In this document: piece by piece, positions 30,595 through 39,225 of the stretch | How positions within the stretch are numbered: the first letter of the stretch is position 1 | How the letters are laid out: every line of letters begins with the position of its first letter | NCBI RefSeq assembly: GCF_004310425.1 | Contig: NZ_SIUB01000003.1 | Span: 1 to 64,000 of the forward strand | Source: Hansschlegelia quercus | Lineage (GTDB): Bacteria; Pseudomonadota; Alphaproteobacteria; Rhizobiales; Methylopilaceae | Length of the DNA: 64,000 nt | Direction of reading: 5' to 3' | Notes under the pieces: model-generated | The model's input: only the letters and a program-made list of their open reading frames with translations | Told to the model about the DNA's origin: nothing | Database searches by the model: none | Program-made: the position numbers and the translations under genes

Positions 30595-32511
30595 TCAGAA
30601 TCGACGAAGAGCCACGAGCGCTGCGGTGCCGCCGAGGAGCATGGCAACAATGCCAGCCGGGATCTCATAGGGGAACAAAGCCACGCGTCCGCCCCAGTCA
30701 GCGGCGGCGAGCAGCGCGCCCCCGATGAGCGCGGATCCAGCGAGCAAACTCGCAGGCGAACGGCATCCCGAGCCGCGTGCGGCGTGGGGCGCGACCAGGC
30801 CCACGAAGCTCAGCGGTCCGATGACGAGCGTCGCGGCCGCGGTCAGGACGCTGGCGAGCGCGAGCGTCAGCGTCTGCACCTGACGGACGCTCAGACCGGC
30901 TGAGCGCGCCGCGGGCCCGAGCGGCAGCAGCGCCAAGGGCCGAGCAAGAGCCAGCGCCACCAGAAGCCCTCCGGCCGCAACGAGAAGAATGACGAGCGCC
31001 CGCTGGGCGTCGACCAGATAGGTCGAGCCGCTGAGCCAGACGACGGCGAGCGCCATGCGCGGATCTCCGCTCGCCAGCAGGAACGAGACGACGCCCGTGA
31101 AAGCCGCAGCGAGGCCTATGCCAAGCAGCAGCGGCTGTTCGGGCGGGGCGCCTCGCGCCAGTCCCTTCAGAGCCCAGAAAGCCGCGAGGCCGGCGCCGAG
31201 ACCGCCGGCTGCGAGTTGGGCGGCGGCGCCGGCCGCCGGCGCGGCGTAAAGCAGGACGAGGAACCCGAGAGCCGCGCCGGCGCTTACACCGATCATGTCC
31301 GGGCTGGCCATGACGTTTCCCGTCATGCGCTGGAGCAACGCGCCCGCGACGCCGATCGCCGCCCCGGCGCCGAAAGCTGCAAGCGCCCGCGCGACGCGCC
31401 AGTCGAGCGCCTGCGCGGGTCCCGCCAGCCCCCAGCCATCGGCGGTGCGATCAAGAAAGAGCGCGGCGCCGAGGGCGAGCGCACAGGCGACGAGCAAGAC
31501 GCCCCATGCCGGTCGCACGCGGCCTGACGGCGTGCTTGCCGGGAGAGGCGCGAGCGAGGGACGGCGCATGCGGGCGGCGAGCGCCATCAGCAGGGGCGCG
31601 CCCAATAGCCCCGTGGCGGCGCCCGTCGGCAAATCGAGCGGGATGAGCTTGACGGTCTCGTCGGTCAGCCACAGCAGCCCCGCACCGAAGATCGGGGCCC
31701 AGAGCAGCCGCTCGGTCATGGTGCGGGCGCCGACGCCGCGCGCCAGATGCGGCGCGGCGAGACCGATAAAGGCGATCGCCCCGACCTCGGCCGTGGTGAG
31801 GGCCGCAAGCCCCGCCGCGAGCACCAGAGCCGCCAGGCGGATGACATGGGGCTTCGCGCCGAGCGCCGCTGCGCCCGCGTCCCGAAGCGCGAAGAGGGCG
31901 AAGGTGTGGGCGAGCAGTCCGGCGGCGATCCACGACAGTGCCACAAGCGGAGCGAGGTGGGCCGCCGCTGACCAGTCGTTCTGCCGGAGGGATCCGGAGC
32001 TCCACAGGAAGAGAGCCCGCATCCATTGATGATTGAACAGGGCGATCAGCGTCGTCGCGGCGCTCGCCGCAAAACCCAGGACAAGGCCTGCGATCACGAC
32101 GGTCGCCGGCCTCATCCCAACGCGCGAGGCGAGCCCGAGCGTAAGCGCCGCCGCCGTCAGGCCGCCTGCAAGCGCGATCAGGGACTGCGCCGCGCCGCCC
32201 ATGGACGCTGTTCCGAACAGAGCGAGCGCGAGCACCGCGCCGGCCGAGACGCCGGTGGTGGATGGCTCGGCGAGCGGATTGTCGAGCGCGATCTGGAGGA
32301 TGATGCCGGACAAAGCGAGCGCCGCGCCCGCCGCGATCGCTGTCGTCGCACGAGGAAACAGGGTGTAGTGCGCGAGCAGCGCCGATACGTCGCCGGGCTC
32401 CGGCGCGAGCAGCGCCGCGGACCACTCGCCGGGCGGCAGGACGCGCGCGAGGCTCGCAAGAAACAGCGCTGCGGCAAGGCCAAAAAATGCCGCCGCGACG
32501 AGCTGGCGCAT
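30595..32511 (-). CDS. FhuB-type fused iron-siderophore ABC permease
   Basis: 638 residues, double the length of a FecCD permease. Two homologous halves each carry the conserved GxxxQxxxxNPLAxPxxxGVSAGA motif (GIILQIALDNPLAEPSTTGV in half one, GALLQRMTGNVMASPDMIGV in half two) and a late GLxAPHxAR. This fusion is diagnostic of FhuB. It moves ferric siderophores through the inner membrane. The ATG at 32511 is 2 bp from the end of the binding-protein gene; a longer upstream reading is antisense noise. No ATPase (FhuC) gene adjoins. Confidence 0.93.
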   Translation of the reverse strand: MRQLVAAAFFGLAAALFLASLARVLPPGEWSAALLAPEPGDVSALLAHYTLFPRATTAIAAGAALALSGIILQIALDNPLAEPSTTGVSAGAVLALALFGTASMGGAAQSLIALAGGLTAAALTLGLASRVGMRPATVVIAGLVLGFAASAATTLIALFNHQWMRALFLWSSGSLRQNDWSAAAHLAPLVALSWIAAGLLAHTFALFALRDAGAAALGAKPHVIRLAALVLAAGLAALTTAEVGAIAFIGLAAPHLARGVGARTMTERLLWAPIFGAGLLWLTDETVKLIPLDLPTGAATGLLGAPLLMALAARMRRPSLAPLPASTPSGRVRPAWGVLLVACALALGAALFLDRTADGWGLAGPAQALDWRVARALAAFGAGAAIGVAGALLQRMTGNVMASPDMIGVSAGAALGFLVLLYAAPAAGAAAQLAAGGLGAGLAAFWALKGLARGAPPEQPLLLGIGLAAAFTGVVSFLLASGDPRMALAVVWLSGSTYLVDAQRALVILLVAAGGLLVALALARPLALLPLGPAARSAGLSVRQVQTLTLALASVLTAAATLVIGPLSFVGLVAPHAARGSGCRSPASLLAGSALIGGALLAAADWGGRVALFPYEIPAGIVAMLLGGTAALVALRRF

Positions 32512-32513
32512 CG

Positions 32514-33374
32514 TCACGGCGCGCGATCGTCGCCAAGCGCGTCCGACAGCAGCGTCGCGAAGCGCATCATGCTGGCGAGCCCGCCATAGACCCAGACCGG
32601 CGGCAGCACGACGACGTCTCGAAATGCTGGCAGCGCCCCCCACAGTGCGCTCTGCGCGAGCGCCGCCGGCGGGCCGGGCGACAGCGCCACGAGGCGGGCG
32701 CCGTCGAACCGGGCCAGCCGGTCGAGGCCCAAAGTCGCGAAGCCCCACATGTTGGTCGGGCCGCCATAGGCGTTCGAAAGCCCGACGCGCTCGAGCGCGC
32801 TCTGGAACAGGGAGCCTCGCCCGAACACGTCGGCCCGCCGATCGTCGGCGAAGTTCGCGATCAGCACAGGGCGATCAAAGTGCGGAGCGAGCGTCTCGCG
32901 AGAGTGGGCAAGCGTGGCGTCGATTCGCGACATCGCGATGGGCGTCCGGTCGGCCGCGCCACAAGCCTCGCCCATTCTAGCGAGCGCGTCGGTCGCCCGC
33001 TCGTAGGCGCGTTGGTCGGCCTCGTAAATGGCGAGCTCGAGCGTCGGAGCGATAGCTTCCAGCCGGGATTGCGGCGGCCCATAATGGCGCAGGCGCACGA
33101 TGAGGTCCGGCTTGAGGCTGGCGATCAGCGCGAGGTTTGGCTGCGCCCGCAGGCCGACATCCGCCACCTCGGCGGGTAGGTCGGGCGTCGCTACCCGCAT
33201 CCGGTAATACGGCGCCTCGGCGACGGCGATTGGGGTCACGCCTAGCAGGAGCGCGAGCTCCGTCAGCGCCCAGTCGAGCACGACGACGCGCTTGCCCACG
33301 GCCTGGGCCCGCGCCGCTCCAGCAAGGGCTAGCGCCCCGCCCAGAACGGAGCGGCGCGTCCAGCCGCTCACCAC
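32514..33374 (-). CDS. Iron-siderophore ABC transporter binding protein (FhuD-like)
   Basis: 286 residues. The N-terminus WTRRSVLGGALALAGAARAQA has a twin-arginine motif, consistent with Tat export as for several FhuD proteins. RVVVLDWALTELALLLGVTPIAVA and VGLRAQPNLALIASLKPDLIV are the PBP2 family landmarks for helical-backbone siderophore binders. It overlaps the receptor gene by 7 bp and precedes the FhuB gene, so these form one uptake unit. Confidence 0.9.
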   Translation of the reverse strand: MVSGWTRRSVLGGALALAGAARAQAVGKRVVVLDWALTELALLLGVTPIAVAEAPYYRMRVATPDLPAEVADVGLRAQPNLALIASLKPDLIVRLRHYGPPQSRLEAIAPTLELAIYEADQRAYERATDALARMGEACGAADRTPIAMSRIDATLAHSRETLAPHFDRPVLIANFADDRRADVFGRGSLFQSALERVGLSNAYGGPTNMWGFATLGLDRLARFDGARLVALSPGPPAALAQSALWGALPAFRDVVVLPPVWVYGGLASMMRFATLLSDALGDDRAP

Positions 33375-35806
33375 TTGTATTTCATCGTCGCGTAGACCGT
33401 GCGCCGATCGCCGTAATAGCAGCCATAGGCCGCAAGGCAGGTCGACATGTACTTCTTGTCGAACAGGTTCGTCGCGTTCACCTGCAGCGACACGCCTTCA
33501 AGCCGCGCGACTTTGCGGCCGAAATCGTAGCGCAGCGACGCGTCGAACAACGTCACGCCCGGCGTCTTGAACATGTTCCCTTCGTTGCCGAAGGAGGCTC
33601 CGAGATAGCGCACGCCGCCGCCGAGGCCGAGACCGTCGGCCGCTCCGGGGCCGAAGGCATAGTTCAGCCAGGCTCCCGCCTGATGCTTCGGCACGAAGGC
33701 TGGGCGGTTGCCGGTCTGGTTAGCGGTGGTCGTCCGGGTTATCTCAGCGTCCGTGTAGGCGTAGGAGACGATCGCGTCGAAGCCCTGGCCGAGATCGGCC
33801 TTGCCTTCGAATTCGACGCCTTTGACCTCGATCTCGCCGGTTTGCGTGCTGACGCCGGTGGGGCCCGCTGTGACCGCGTTCTTCTGCGTGAGATGGAACG
33901 CCGAGAGGCTGACGAGACCGTCGAAGCCTTTCGGCTGATACTTCACGCCGGCCTCGACCTGCTTGCCCTCGGATGGCTTGAACGGACTGCCGTCCGCGTC
34001 GACGTTCGACACCGGCAGGAACGACGTCGAGTAACCGATAAAGGGCGCAAAACCGCTATCGAACCGGTAGCTCAGTCCGATATTGCCGGTGAAGGCTTCG
34101 TCGTCGCTCGTCACGCGAGCGGTTCGGGCAGGCGAGACAGTTTCGGTGGCCGTCTTGTTCTTCGCCCAGTCGTAGCGGCCGCCGGCCTGGACCGTCCACG
34201 AGCCCCAATTGATGCTGTCCTGTAGGTAGAGGCCCAACTGGCGCTGGAGCGTGTCGACGCGGAGCGCAACCGGGGGCTCCGTCACCGACATCCCTGGCCC
34301 GGGATCGTAGGCGTTGTAGTTCCCCAGGTTCAGAAACGTCAGGCTGGATTCGCGATAACCGGCCTTCTCGCGCGTGAAGTCCGCGCCCACGAGCAATGTG
34401 TGCTCCAACTCCCCCGTCGCGAAACGACCCTCCGCCTGATTGTCGACGGTGAACATCTGCGACCGCTCGGGGAACGCCCAAGCATAGCGGTATAGACTGG
34501 TCGGCAGGCAGGTCGGCGCGGAAACGCAGTAGTTCTGGACGCGCCGGGTGTGGGTGTCGACCTCGCCGTAGCGAAGGTTCTGCCGCAGCGTCCAGCCATC
34601 TGAGAGTTCGTGGCTGAGCTTGTAGCCCATGAACCACTGCTCGTTGACGAAGCGGTCGTAGGACGGCTCGCCGGTGAACGTGCTCGTCGGGAGCCTGCCG
34701 TAGCCGGGGTAGCTGTAAAGCGTGCCGATCGCCGGCAGGGCGGGCTGCGCGCCGCCGCCCTTGTCGTCGACCTTCTGGTAGTGCCCGAGCAGCGTCAGCG
34801 TGGTTTCGTCCGTCGGCTTCCAGGTGAAGCTCGGAGCGATGAGGAGCTTGTCGTCCTCGACGTGGTCGGTCTGGGTGTCGGCGTCGCGGGCGAGACCGAT
34901 CAGTCGGTAGAGGAAGCGGCCGTCGGCGTCGAGCGGGCCGGAGACGTCGAAGGCGGCCTGCTTGCGGTCATGGCTGCCGCCCAGAACTTCGATCTCGCCC
35001 CTTGCCGTCTCGGTCGGCGTCTTGCTGGTCATCGCCAGGAGGCCGCCGGGACTGCTCTGGCCGTAGAGGCCCGAGGCCGGGCCCTTCAGCACCTCCACGC
35101 TTTCCAGCAAATGTGAGTCGATGCGCGCCTGCGAGTAGCCGCGGGCGCCGAAGGGCAGCCGCAGGCCGTCAAGATAACGCCTTGGCGTGAAACCCCGGAT
35201 CGTCAGCCAGTCATAGCGGGAGTCGGTGTCGCCATACTGGGTCACGACGCCCGGCGTATAGCGCAGCGCCTGGGTGACGTTCTGCGCGCCCTGGTCTTCG
35301 ATCTGCTTGCGCGTGACGACGTTGACGACGCGCGGCGTCTCGACCAGCGGCGCGCTGGACTTGGTGGCGCCCGCACTGCGGCTCGCGGCATAGCCGACCG
35401 GCTCGCCGCCCGTGCTCGCCCCCTGGACGGCGATTTCCGCAAGCTGGGTGCTGTCCTCGGCTGTGACCGCGGTTTCGCGGCGCAGTTGCACCAGCGTCAC
35501 CGCGTGCGGGTCGACTTGCTCGTAAGAAAGGCCGGTGTCCTGCAGCAGTCGGCGCAGCGCTTCGGCCGGCGCGAGTTCTCCCGCAACTCCTTGGGTCTCG
35601 ACGCCGCGCAGGGCCGAGCCGGATGACAGAAGCTTGCGGCCCGAAACCTCCGCCCATTGCGTCAGCGCCGCCCCGAGCGGCCCTGCGGGAATGGCGAAAC
35701 GAACGGGCTCCTCCGCGCGTCCTTGGCCGCATGCCGCGAATACGCTCGCGGCCGCCAGCGCGACTGCCCCCGCGCGCCGCCGCCATGCCTCAGTCCGTCG
35801 CGTCAT
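33368..35806 (-). CDS. TonB-dependent siderophore receptor with STN signalling domain
   Basis: 812 residues with a signal peptide ending near AEEP. An STN domain (about 33-105: FAIPAGPLGAALTQWAEVSG through ALRRLLQDTGLSYEQV) marks it as a FecA-type transducer. A plug follows (VNVVTRKQIEDQGAQNVTQA), then a 22-strand barrel ending in YKW, the aromatic terminus expected for outer-membrane insertion. Iron-siderophore capture is signalled to the FecR/FecI pair encoded upstream. The ligand is probably a hydroxamate given the FhuBD partners, but this is inferred. Confidence 0.94.
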   Translation of the reverse strand: MTRRTEAWRRRAGAVALAAASVFAACGQGRAEEPVRFAIPAGPLGAALTQWAEVSGRKLLSSGSALRGVETQGVAGELAPAEALRRLLQDTGLSYEQVDPHAVTLVQLRRETAVTAEDSTQLAEIAVQGASTGGEPVGYAASRSAGATKSSAPLVETPRVVNVVTRKQIEDQGAQNVTQALRYTPGVVTQYGDTDSRYDWLTIRGFTPRRYLDGLRLPFGARGYSQARIDSHLLESVEVLKGPASGLYGQSSPGGLLAMTSKTPTETARGEIEVLGGSHDRKQAAFDVSGPLDADGRFLYRLIGLARDADTQTDHVEDDKLLIAPSFTWKPTDETTLTLLGHYQKVDDKGGGAQPALPAIGTLYSYPGYGRLPTSTFTGEPSYDRFVNEQWFMGYKLSHELSDGWTLRQNLRYGEVDTHTRRVQNYCVSAPTCLPTSLYRYAWAFPERSQMFTVDNQAEGRFATGELEHTLLVGADFTREKAGYRESSLTFLNLGNYNAYDPGPGMSVTEPPVALRVDTLQRQLGLYLQDSINWGSWTVQAGGRYDWAKNKTATETVSPARTARVTSDDEAFTGNIGLSYRFDSGFAPFIGYSTSFLPVSNVDADGSPFKPSEGKQVEAGVKYQPKGFDGLVSLSAFHLTQKNAVTAGPTGVSTQTGEIEVKGVEFEGKADLGQGFDAIVSYAYTDAEITRTTTANQTGNRPAFVPKHQAGAWLNYAFGPGAADGLGLGGGVRYLGASFGNEGNMFKTPGVTLFDASLRYDFGRKVARLEGVSLQVNATNLFDKKYMSTCLAAYGCYYGDRRTVYATMKYKW

Positions 35807-35908
35807 CTCAAGCCCCCGCTCGTCTTCCAGGCCGCACGCGGCGGCCTTAACCGGGAAGACGATGGCGGCCGCCGGTCCGACACCGGCGGGCGCAAAAATT
35901 CTCAGGGG

Positions 35909-36838
35909 TCATTGCGAAGCCGCGCGCACCACGGTGATGAAGGGAAGCCGGGTCACGCGGACGGGCAGCGCCGCCGTGATCGCATCGAGCATCGTGGCGG
36001 CGTCGCCCGAGGGGAACGCGCCGGTCAGCCTCAGTCGACGCGCGTCGCCGAGAACGATGATCCGTCCGCCGACATAACGGCCGATCTCCTCCGCGACCTG
36101 GTCCAGCGGCGTGTCGTCGAACAGCAGCAGGCCTCGCCGCCACGCGGTCGCGGAGCGGACGTCGACGGAGCGCGGCGCCTGTAGGCTGCCGTTCTTGAGC
36201 GTCGTCTCCTCGCCCGCGTCGAGATCGACCTGAGCATCGGTCCGGACGTCCCGGGCGCGGACTCGGCGTTCGGTCACCAGAACGTCCGTCGCGTCGTTCG
36301 CCTGCTCGACCTCGAAGGCGGTGCCGAGCGCCCGCGCCTCAAGATCTCCGGCCTCAACGACGAAGGGACGGGCGGCGTCCGGCGACACCGCCACATGGAT
36401 GCGACCGGAATAGAGCTTCAGGCGGCGCTCACCTGGCGCGAAATCGATGTCGAAGCTCGTCGAAGCGTCGGCCTCGACGGTCGATCCGTCGGCGAGCGCG
36501 ACCGTCCGCCTCTCACAGGCGGATGTGCGTTCGTCCGCGAAATAGGCTCGCGGCGGCCCGAAGCCTCCCCCGGCGAACGCCCCGCCGAGGCCGATCGTCA
36601 GCGCTGCGAGGATCACGGCCGTTCCGCCACCACGGCTTGGCGGCTTCAGGGCGGGGCCGAGCCGAGCCCATACCCGCTCCGCCCGCTCGGCCGCCGCCCG
36701 GCGTTCGGCTGAAGACGCCTTCCAGTCCTGGTAGGCCTCCCAATCCTCCGCGACGGCGGACCCGGAATGGAGATGAACGATGCGCTCCAACGCCGCCTCG
36801 GTGAGCGGATCCAGTTCGTCCTCGGAATTGTCCGTCAT
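35909..36838 (-). CDS. FecR-family anti-sigma/signal transducer
   Basis: 309 residues. A DUF4880 N-terminal region (LTEAALERIVHLHSG, AYQDWKASSAERRAAAERAERVW) interacts with the sigma factor. A single membrane span follows (AVILAALTIGLGGAFAGGGF). The periplasmic FecR domain has RRTVALADGSTVEADASTSF. DNA upstream favours the ATG at 36838 over a GTG nine bases earlier. It lies between the receptor gene and the sigma factor gene on the same strand, the standard FecI-FecR-FecA order. Confidence 0.92.
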   Translation of the reverse strand: MTDNSEDELDPLTEAALERIVHLHSGSAVAEDWEAYQDWKASSAERRAAAERAERVWARLGPALKPPSRGGGTAVILAALTIGLGGAFAGGGFGPPRAYFADERTSACERRTVALADGSTVEADASTSFDIDFAPGERRLKLYSGRIHVAVSPDAARPFVVEAGDLEARALGTAFEVEQANDATDVLVTERRVRARDVRTDAQVDLDAGEETTLKNGSLQAPRSVDVRSATAWRRGLLLFDDTPLDQVAEEIGRYVGGRIIVLGDARRLRLTGAFPSGDAATMLDAITAALPVRVTRLPFITVVRAASQ

Positions 36839-36907
36839 TGCGTGCACGCTCTCCCGGCGCGTCGTTCCAAACTTGAAGACGTCCGGAAAACGAAGCCCGA
36901 CAGCAGC

Positions 36908-37444
36908 TCAGGCGTCAGAAGCTTCAAGACTGCGCAGGCAGACCCTGAGCGCCTTCATGATGTGCTTGCTGACCATGCTGGGCGAGATTGCCAGCCGCGT
37001 AGCGATCTCCGCATGGGTAAGGCCTTCCATGCGGTTCAGCAGCAGCGCGGCGCGGCTCTTGGGCGGCAGAGCGTCGAGCGCGGCCTTGAACGTGGCGAAA
37101 TCCTGCCGGGCGATGAGACGGCGATCGGCGAGCGGCGCTGTGTCCGCGAGCAGCGCCGCCTGCTCCAGCGGCACGGTCCGCCCCTGGCGACGCTCACGGC
37201 GCACGAGATCGACGATGAGGTTGCCGGCGATCCGCCACAGGAAGAACTGCGACGCGCCGGCCTCGGAGCGCTCGTCGTGCCGGCTCGCGACATAACGCAG
37301 GAACGCCTCCTGCGTCAGATCGGCCGCGGCTTCCCGGTCGCGCAGTCGCCGATAAGCGTATCGCCTGAGGTCGTCACTGTAGTTGCGAAACAGTGCGTCC
37401 ATATCGACGGATCCATGCGTCCCGCCTCGAAACGAAACGTTCAT
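36908..37444 (-). CDS. FecI-type ECF sigma factor
   Basis: 178 residues. Region 2 is FRNYSDDLRRYAYRRLRDREAAADLTQEAFLRYV; region 4 is LPPKSRAALLLNRMEGLTHAEIATRLAISPSMVSKHIMKAL. Both are typical of FecI. It directs polymerase to the siderophore receptor genes after FecR signalling. The start at 37444 follows GAGGGCGGG; an upstream start would add 25 unlikely residues. It is the first gene of the minus-strand iron unit; I see no convincing Fur or RirA site ahead of it. Confidence 0.92.
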   Translation of the reverse strand: MNVSFRGGTHGSVDMDALFRNYSDDLRRYAYRRLRDREAAADLTQEAFLRYVASRHDERSEAGASQFFLWRIAGNLIVDLVRRERRQGRTVPLEQAALLADTAPLADRRLIARQDFATFKAALDALPPKSRAALLLNRMEGLTHAEIATRLAISPSMVSKHIMKALRVCLRSLEASDA

Positions 37445-37904
37445 GATCCCGCCCTCAGTTGAGAGCTCCATACCTAACAGAATAAAACCTTGCAAGATCA
37501 ATAGTTTATAGGAATTCAAAACTGTCGGAACGTTGCGGCCGCGGGGTCCGATGACGGCACCGACCTGACTTCCGCTTCTGGCGCACGGCTAAGGACCGCT
37601 GTTGGCGCCGAGCGGCTGCGGATCGTTGACCGCAGGTGACCCTTTCGCGACGTCCGGAATGTTTGCTTTGCGCAGCATCCCGCAACACCAGCGCCGGGGC
37701 ATCGTTGGGACAGGTCAATCACATTAGTTCGCCTCAACGATGAAAGCGGCGATAGGTCAGGTCGTATCTTGATCACGGGTTGACCACGCCTTGATCGGTC
37801 TATATCTGCGGCCACAGACGAGTAGCCGTCCACGGCCATTCGCGTAAGCGTTAACGTCAACCAACGCGCCACATCGCCGTCGTCCGGAACCGGACCGACG
37901 GCGC
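37445..37904. other. Divergent intergenic region with two repeat copies
   Basis: 460 bp between fecI and the CynX-type MFS gene. It begins with an AT-rich stretch (37470-37515) likely to hold the fecI promoter, then two copies of the dispersed repeat (37569-37615). No gene seen. Confidence 0.5.
37569..37615 (+). repeat. Two adjacent copies of the dispersed intergenic repeat
   Basis: CTTCCGCTTCTGGCGCACGG (37569-37588) and GACCGCTGTTGGCGCCGAGC plus GG (37594-37615) share CCGCTxxTGGCGC. The pair is in direct orientation. Confidence 0.55.
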
Positions 37905-39116
37905 GTGCAGGACGTTGACGTGCAGAGCCCATCCACTTCCACTAGATCCTCGCTCGCGACAGGGCTCGGCCTCTATTGCGGCATCGTCCTGATCGGCGCG
38001 AACCTGCGCGCGCCGATCACGAGCCTTGGTCCCGTGCTTCCGGACATTCAACGCGACCTTGCGCTCCGTGGGACGGCCGCCGGCCTGTTGAACGCGCTTC
38101 CTTTGCTCATCTTCGCGCTGCTGTCCCTCACAGCTCCTGCGCTAGGGCGGCGGCATGGTCTTGAACGAATTCTCGGCGCGTCGATCGCCGTCATCCTGAT
38201 CGGCGCCGTCACTCGATCGCTGGCTTTGCCAGGCGCGATCTGGCTGGGAACGACTCTGCTCAGCGCAGGGATCGCCTTTGGCAACGTCCTTCTGCCCGCG
38301 TTGGTGAAGCGCGACTTTCCGACGCGCGCGCCGGGCCTGATCGGCCTCTACGCCGCAGCCATGGCGGCGGCCGCTGGATTGGCTGCCGGATTGGCGGCGC
38401 CCATAGCGCAAATCCCAGGCCTGAACTGGCGCTGGGCGATCGGAGTCTGGGCGCTGCTCGCGCTCGTCACGTTGTTCGTCTGGGCGCCGCAGCTCCGGGT
38501 ACGGCAGCATCACCTCGGACCAGCCCCCGCAGGCGACGAGGCGTTCGCATCGCCTTGGCGTCACCCGATCGGATGGCAGGTATCACTCTTCTTCGCCTTT
38601 CACTCCCTCGTTTTCTATTCGATCGTCGACTGGTTCGCTTCCTATGCGGCGAGCCGCGGCATCGCCCTGTCATCCGGCGGCCTGATGCTGCTCATCTATC
38701 AGTTGGTGGCGGTGGCCACGAACCTGGGCAGCGCTCCTCTCATCCGGCGGCTCCGAGATCAAAGTGGACTGGGCCTCGGGTGTGGGCTCTTGCTTCTGAT
38801 CGGCGCCGTCGGCCTATTGCTGCTACCAAACCTGTCGCTGCTGTGGCTGATCTGCGCCGGGCTCGGCGCCGGCGTGGCGATGGTCACCAGCCTGTCATTG
38901 TTCGGTCTCCGGACCCGCGATCACCATCAGGCCGCTGCGCTGTCGGGAATGGCGCAGTTCATCGGTTATGCGGGCGCAGCGGCGGGACCGTTCCTGGTCG
39001 GCGTTTTGCACGATGCGACCGGCAGCTGGACTTTTCCGCTATGCTTGCTGATTGCGTCGAGCGCGTTGGTCGCCGTCTTCGCGACGCTCGCAGGCCGAAA
39101 TCGCCTGATCGAATAG
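37905..39116 (+). CDS. MFS transporter, CynX/NimT family
   Basis: 403 residues, 12 predicted helices. GANLRAPITSLGPVLPDIQRDL after helix 1 is the signature of the CynX/NimT/YeaN group (cyanate and nitroimidazole transporters). AFGNVLLPALVKRDFP is another. The direction and substrate are not known. Two possible GTG starts (37905 and 37920) lie in frame and neither has a strong ribosome site. It stands alone between the iron and metal-resistance blocks. Confidence 0.87.
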   Translation: MQDVDVQSPSTSTRSSLATGLGLYCGIVLIGANLRAPITSLGPVLPDIQRDLALRGTAAGLLNALPLLIFALLSLTAPALGRRHGLERILGASIAVILIGAVTRSLALPGAIWLGTTLLSAGIAFGNVLLPALVKRDFPTRAPGLIGLYAAAMAAAAGLAAGLAAPIAQIPGLNWRWAIGVWALLALVTLFVWAPQLRVRQHHLGPAPAGDEAFASPWRHPIGWQVSLFFAFHSLVFYSIVDWFASYAASRGIALSSGGLMLLIYQLVAVATNLGSAPLIRRLRDQSGLGLGCGLLLLIGAVGLLLLPNLSLLWLICAGLGAGVAMVTSLSLFGLRTRDHHQAAALSGMAQFIGYAGAAAGPFLVGVLHDATGSWTFPLCLLIASSALVAVFATLAGRNRLIE

Positions 39117-39225
39117 GCGGCGTCGAGTCTCCACCGTCACGTTCACGGCAATTGTCGCCTTCCCCGACGATGCCGCCGCGTGCAGGTCCGGCCATCGATT
39201 CCTCGAACGTTTTAAGAATCGAGGA

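Noticed and set aside
37445-37530. Fur, RirA or Irr box ahead of the fecI-type gene
   Set aside because: The region is AT-rich, but I could not find a convincing match to any of these motifs.
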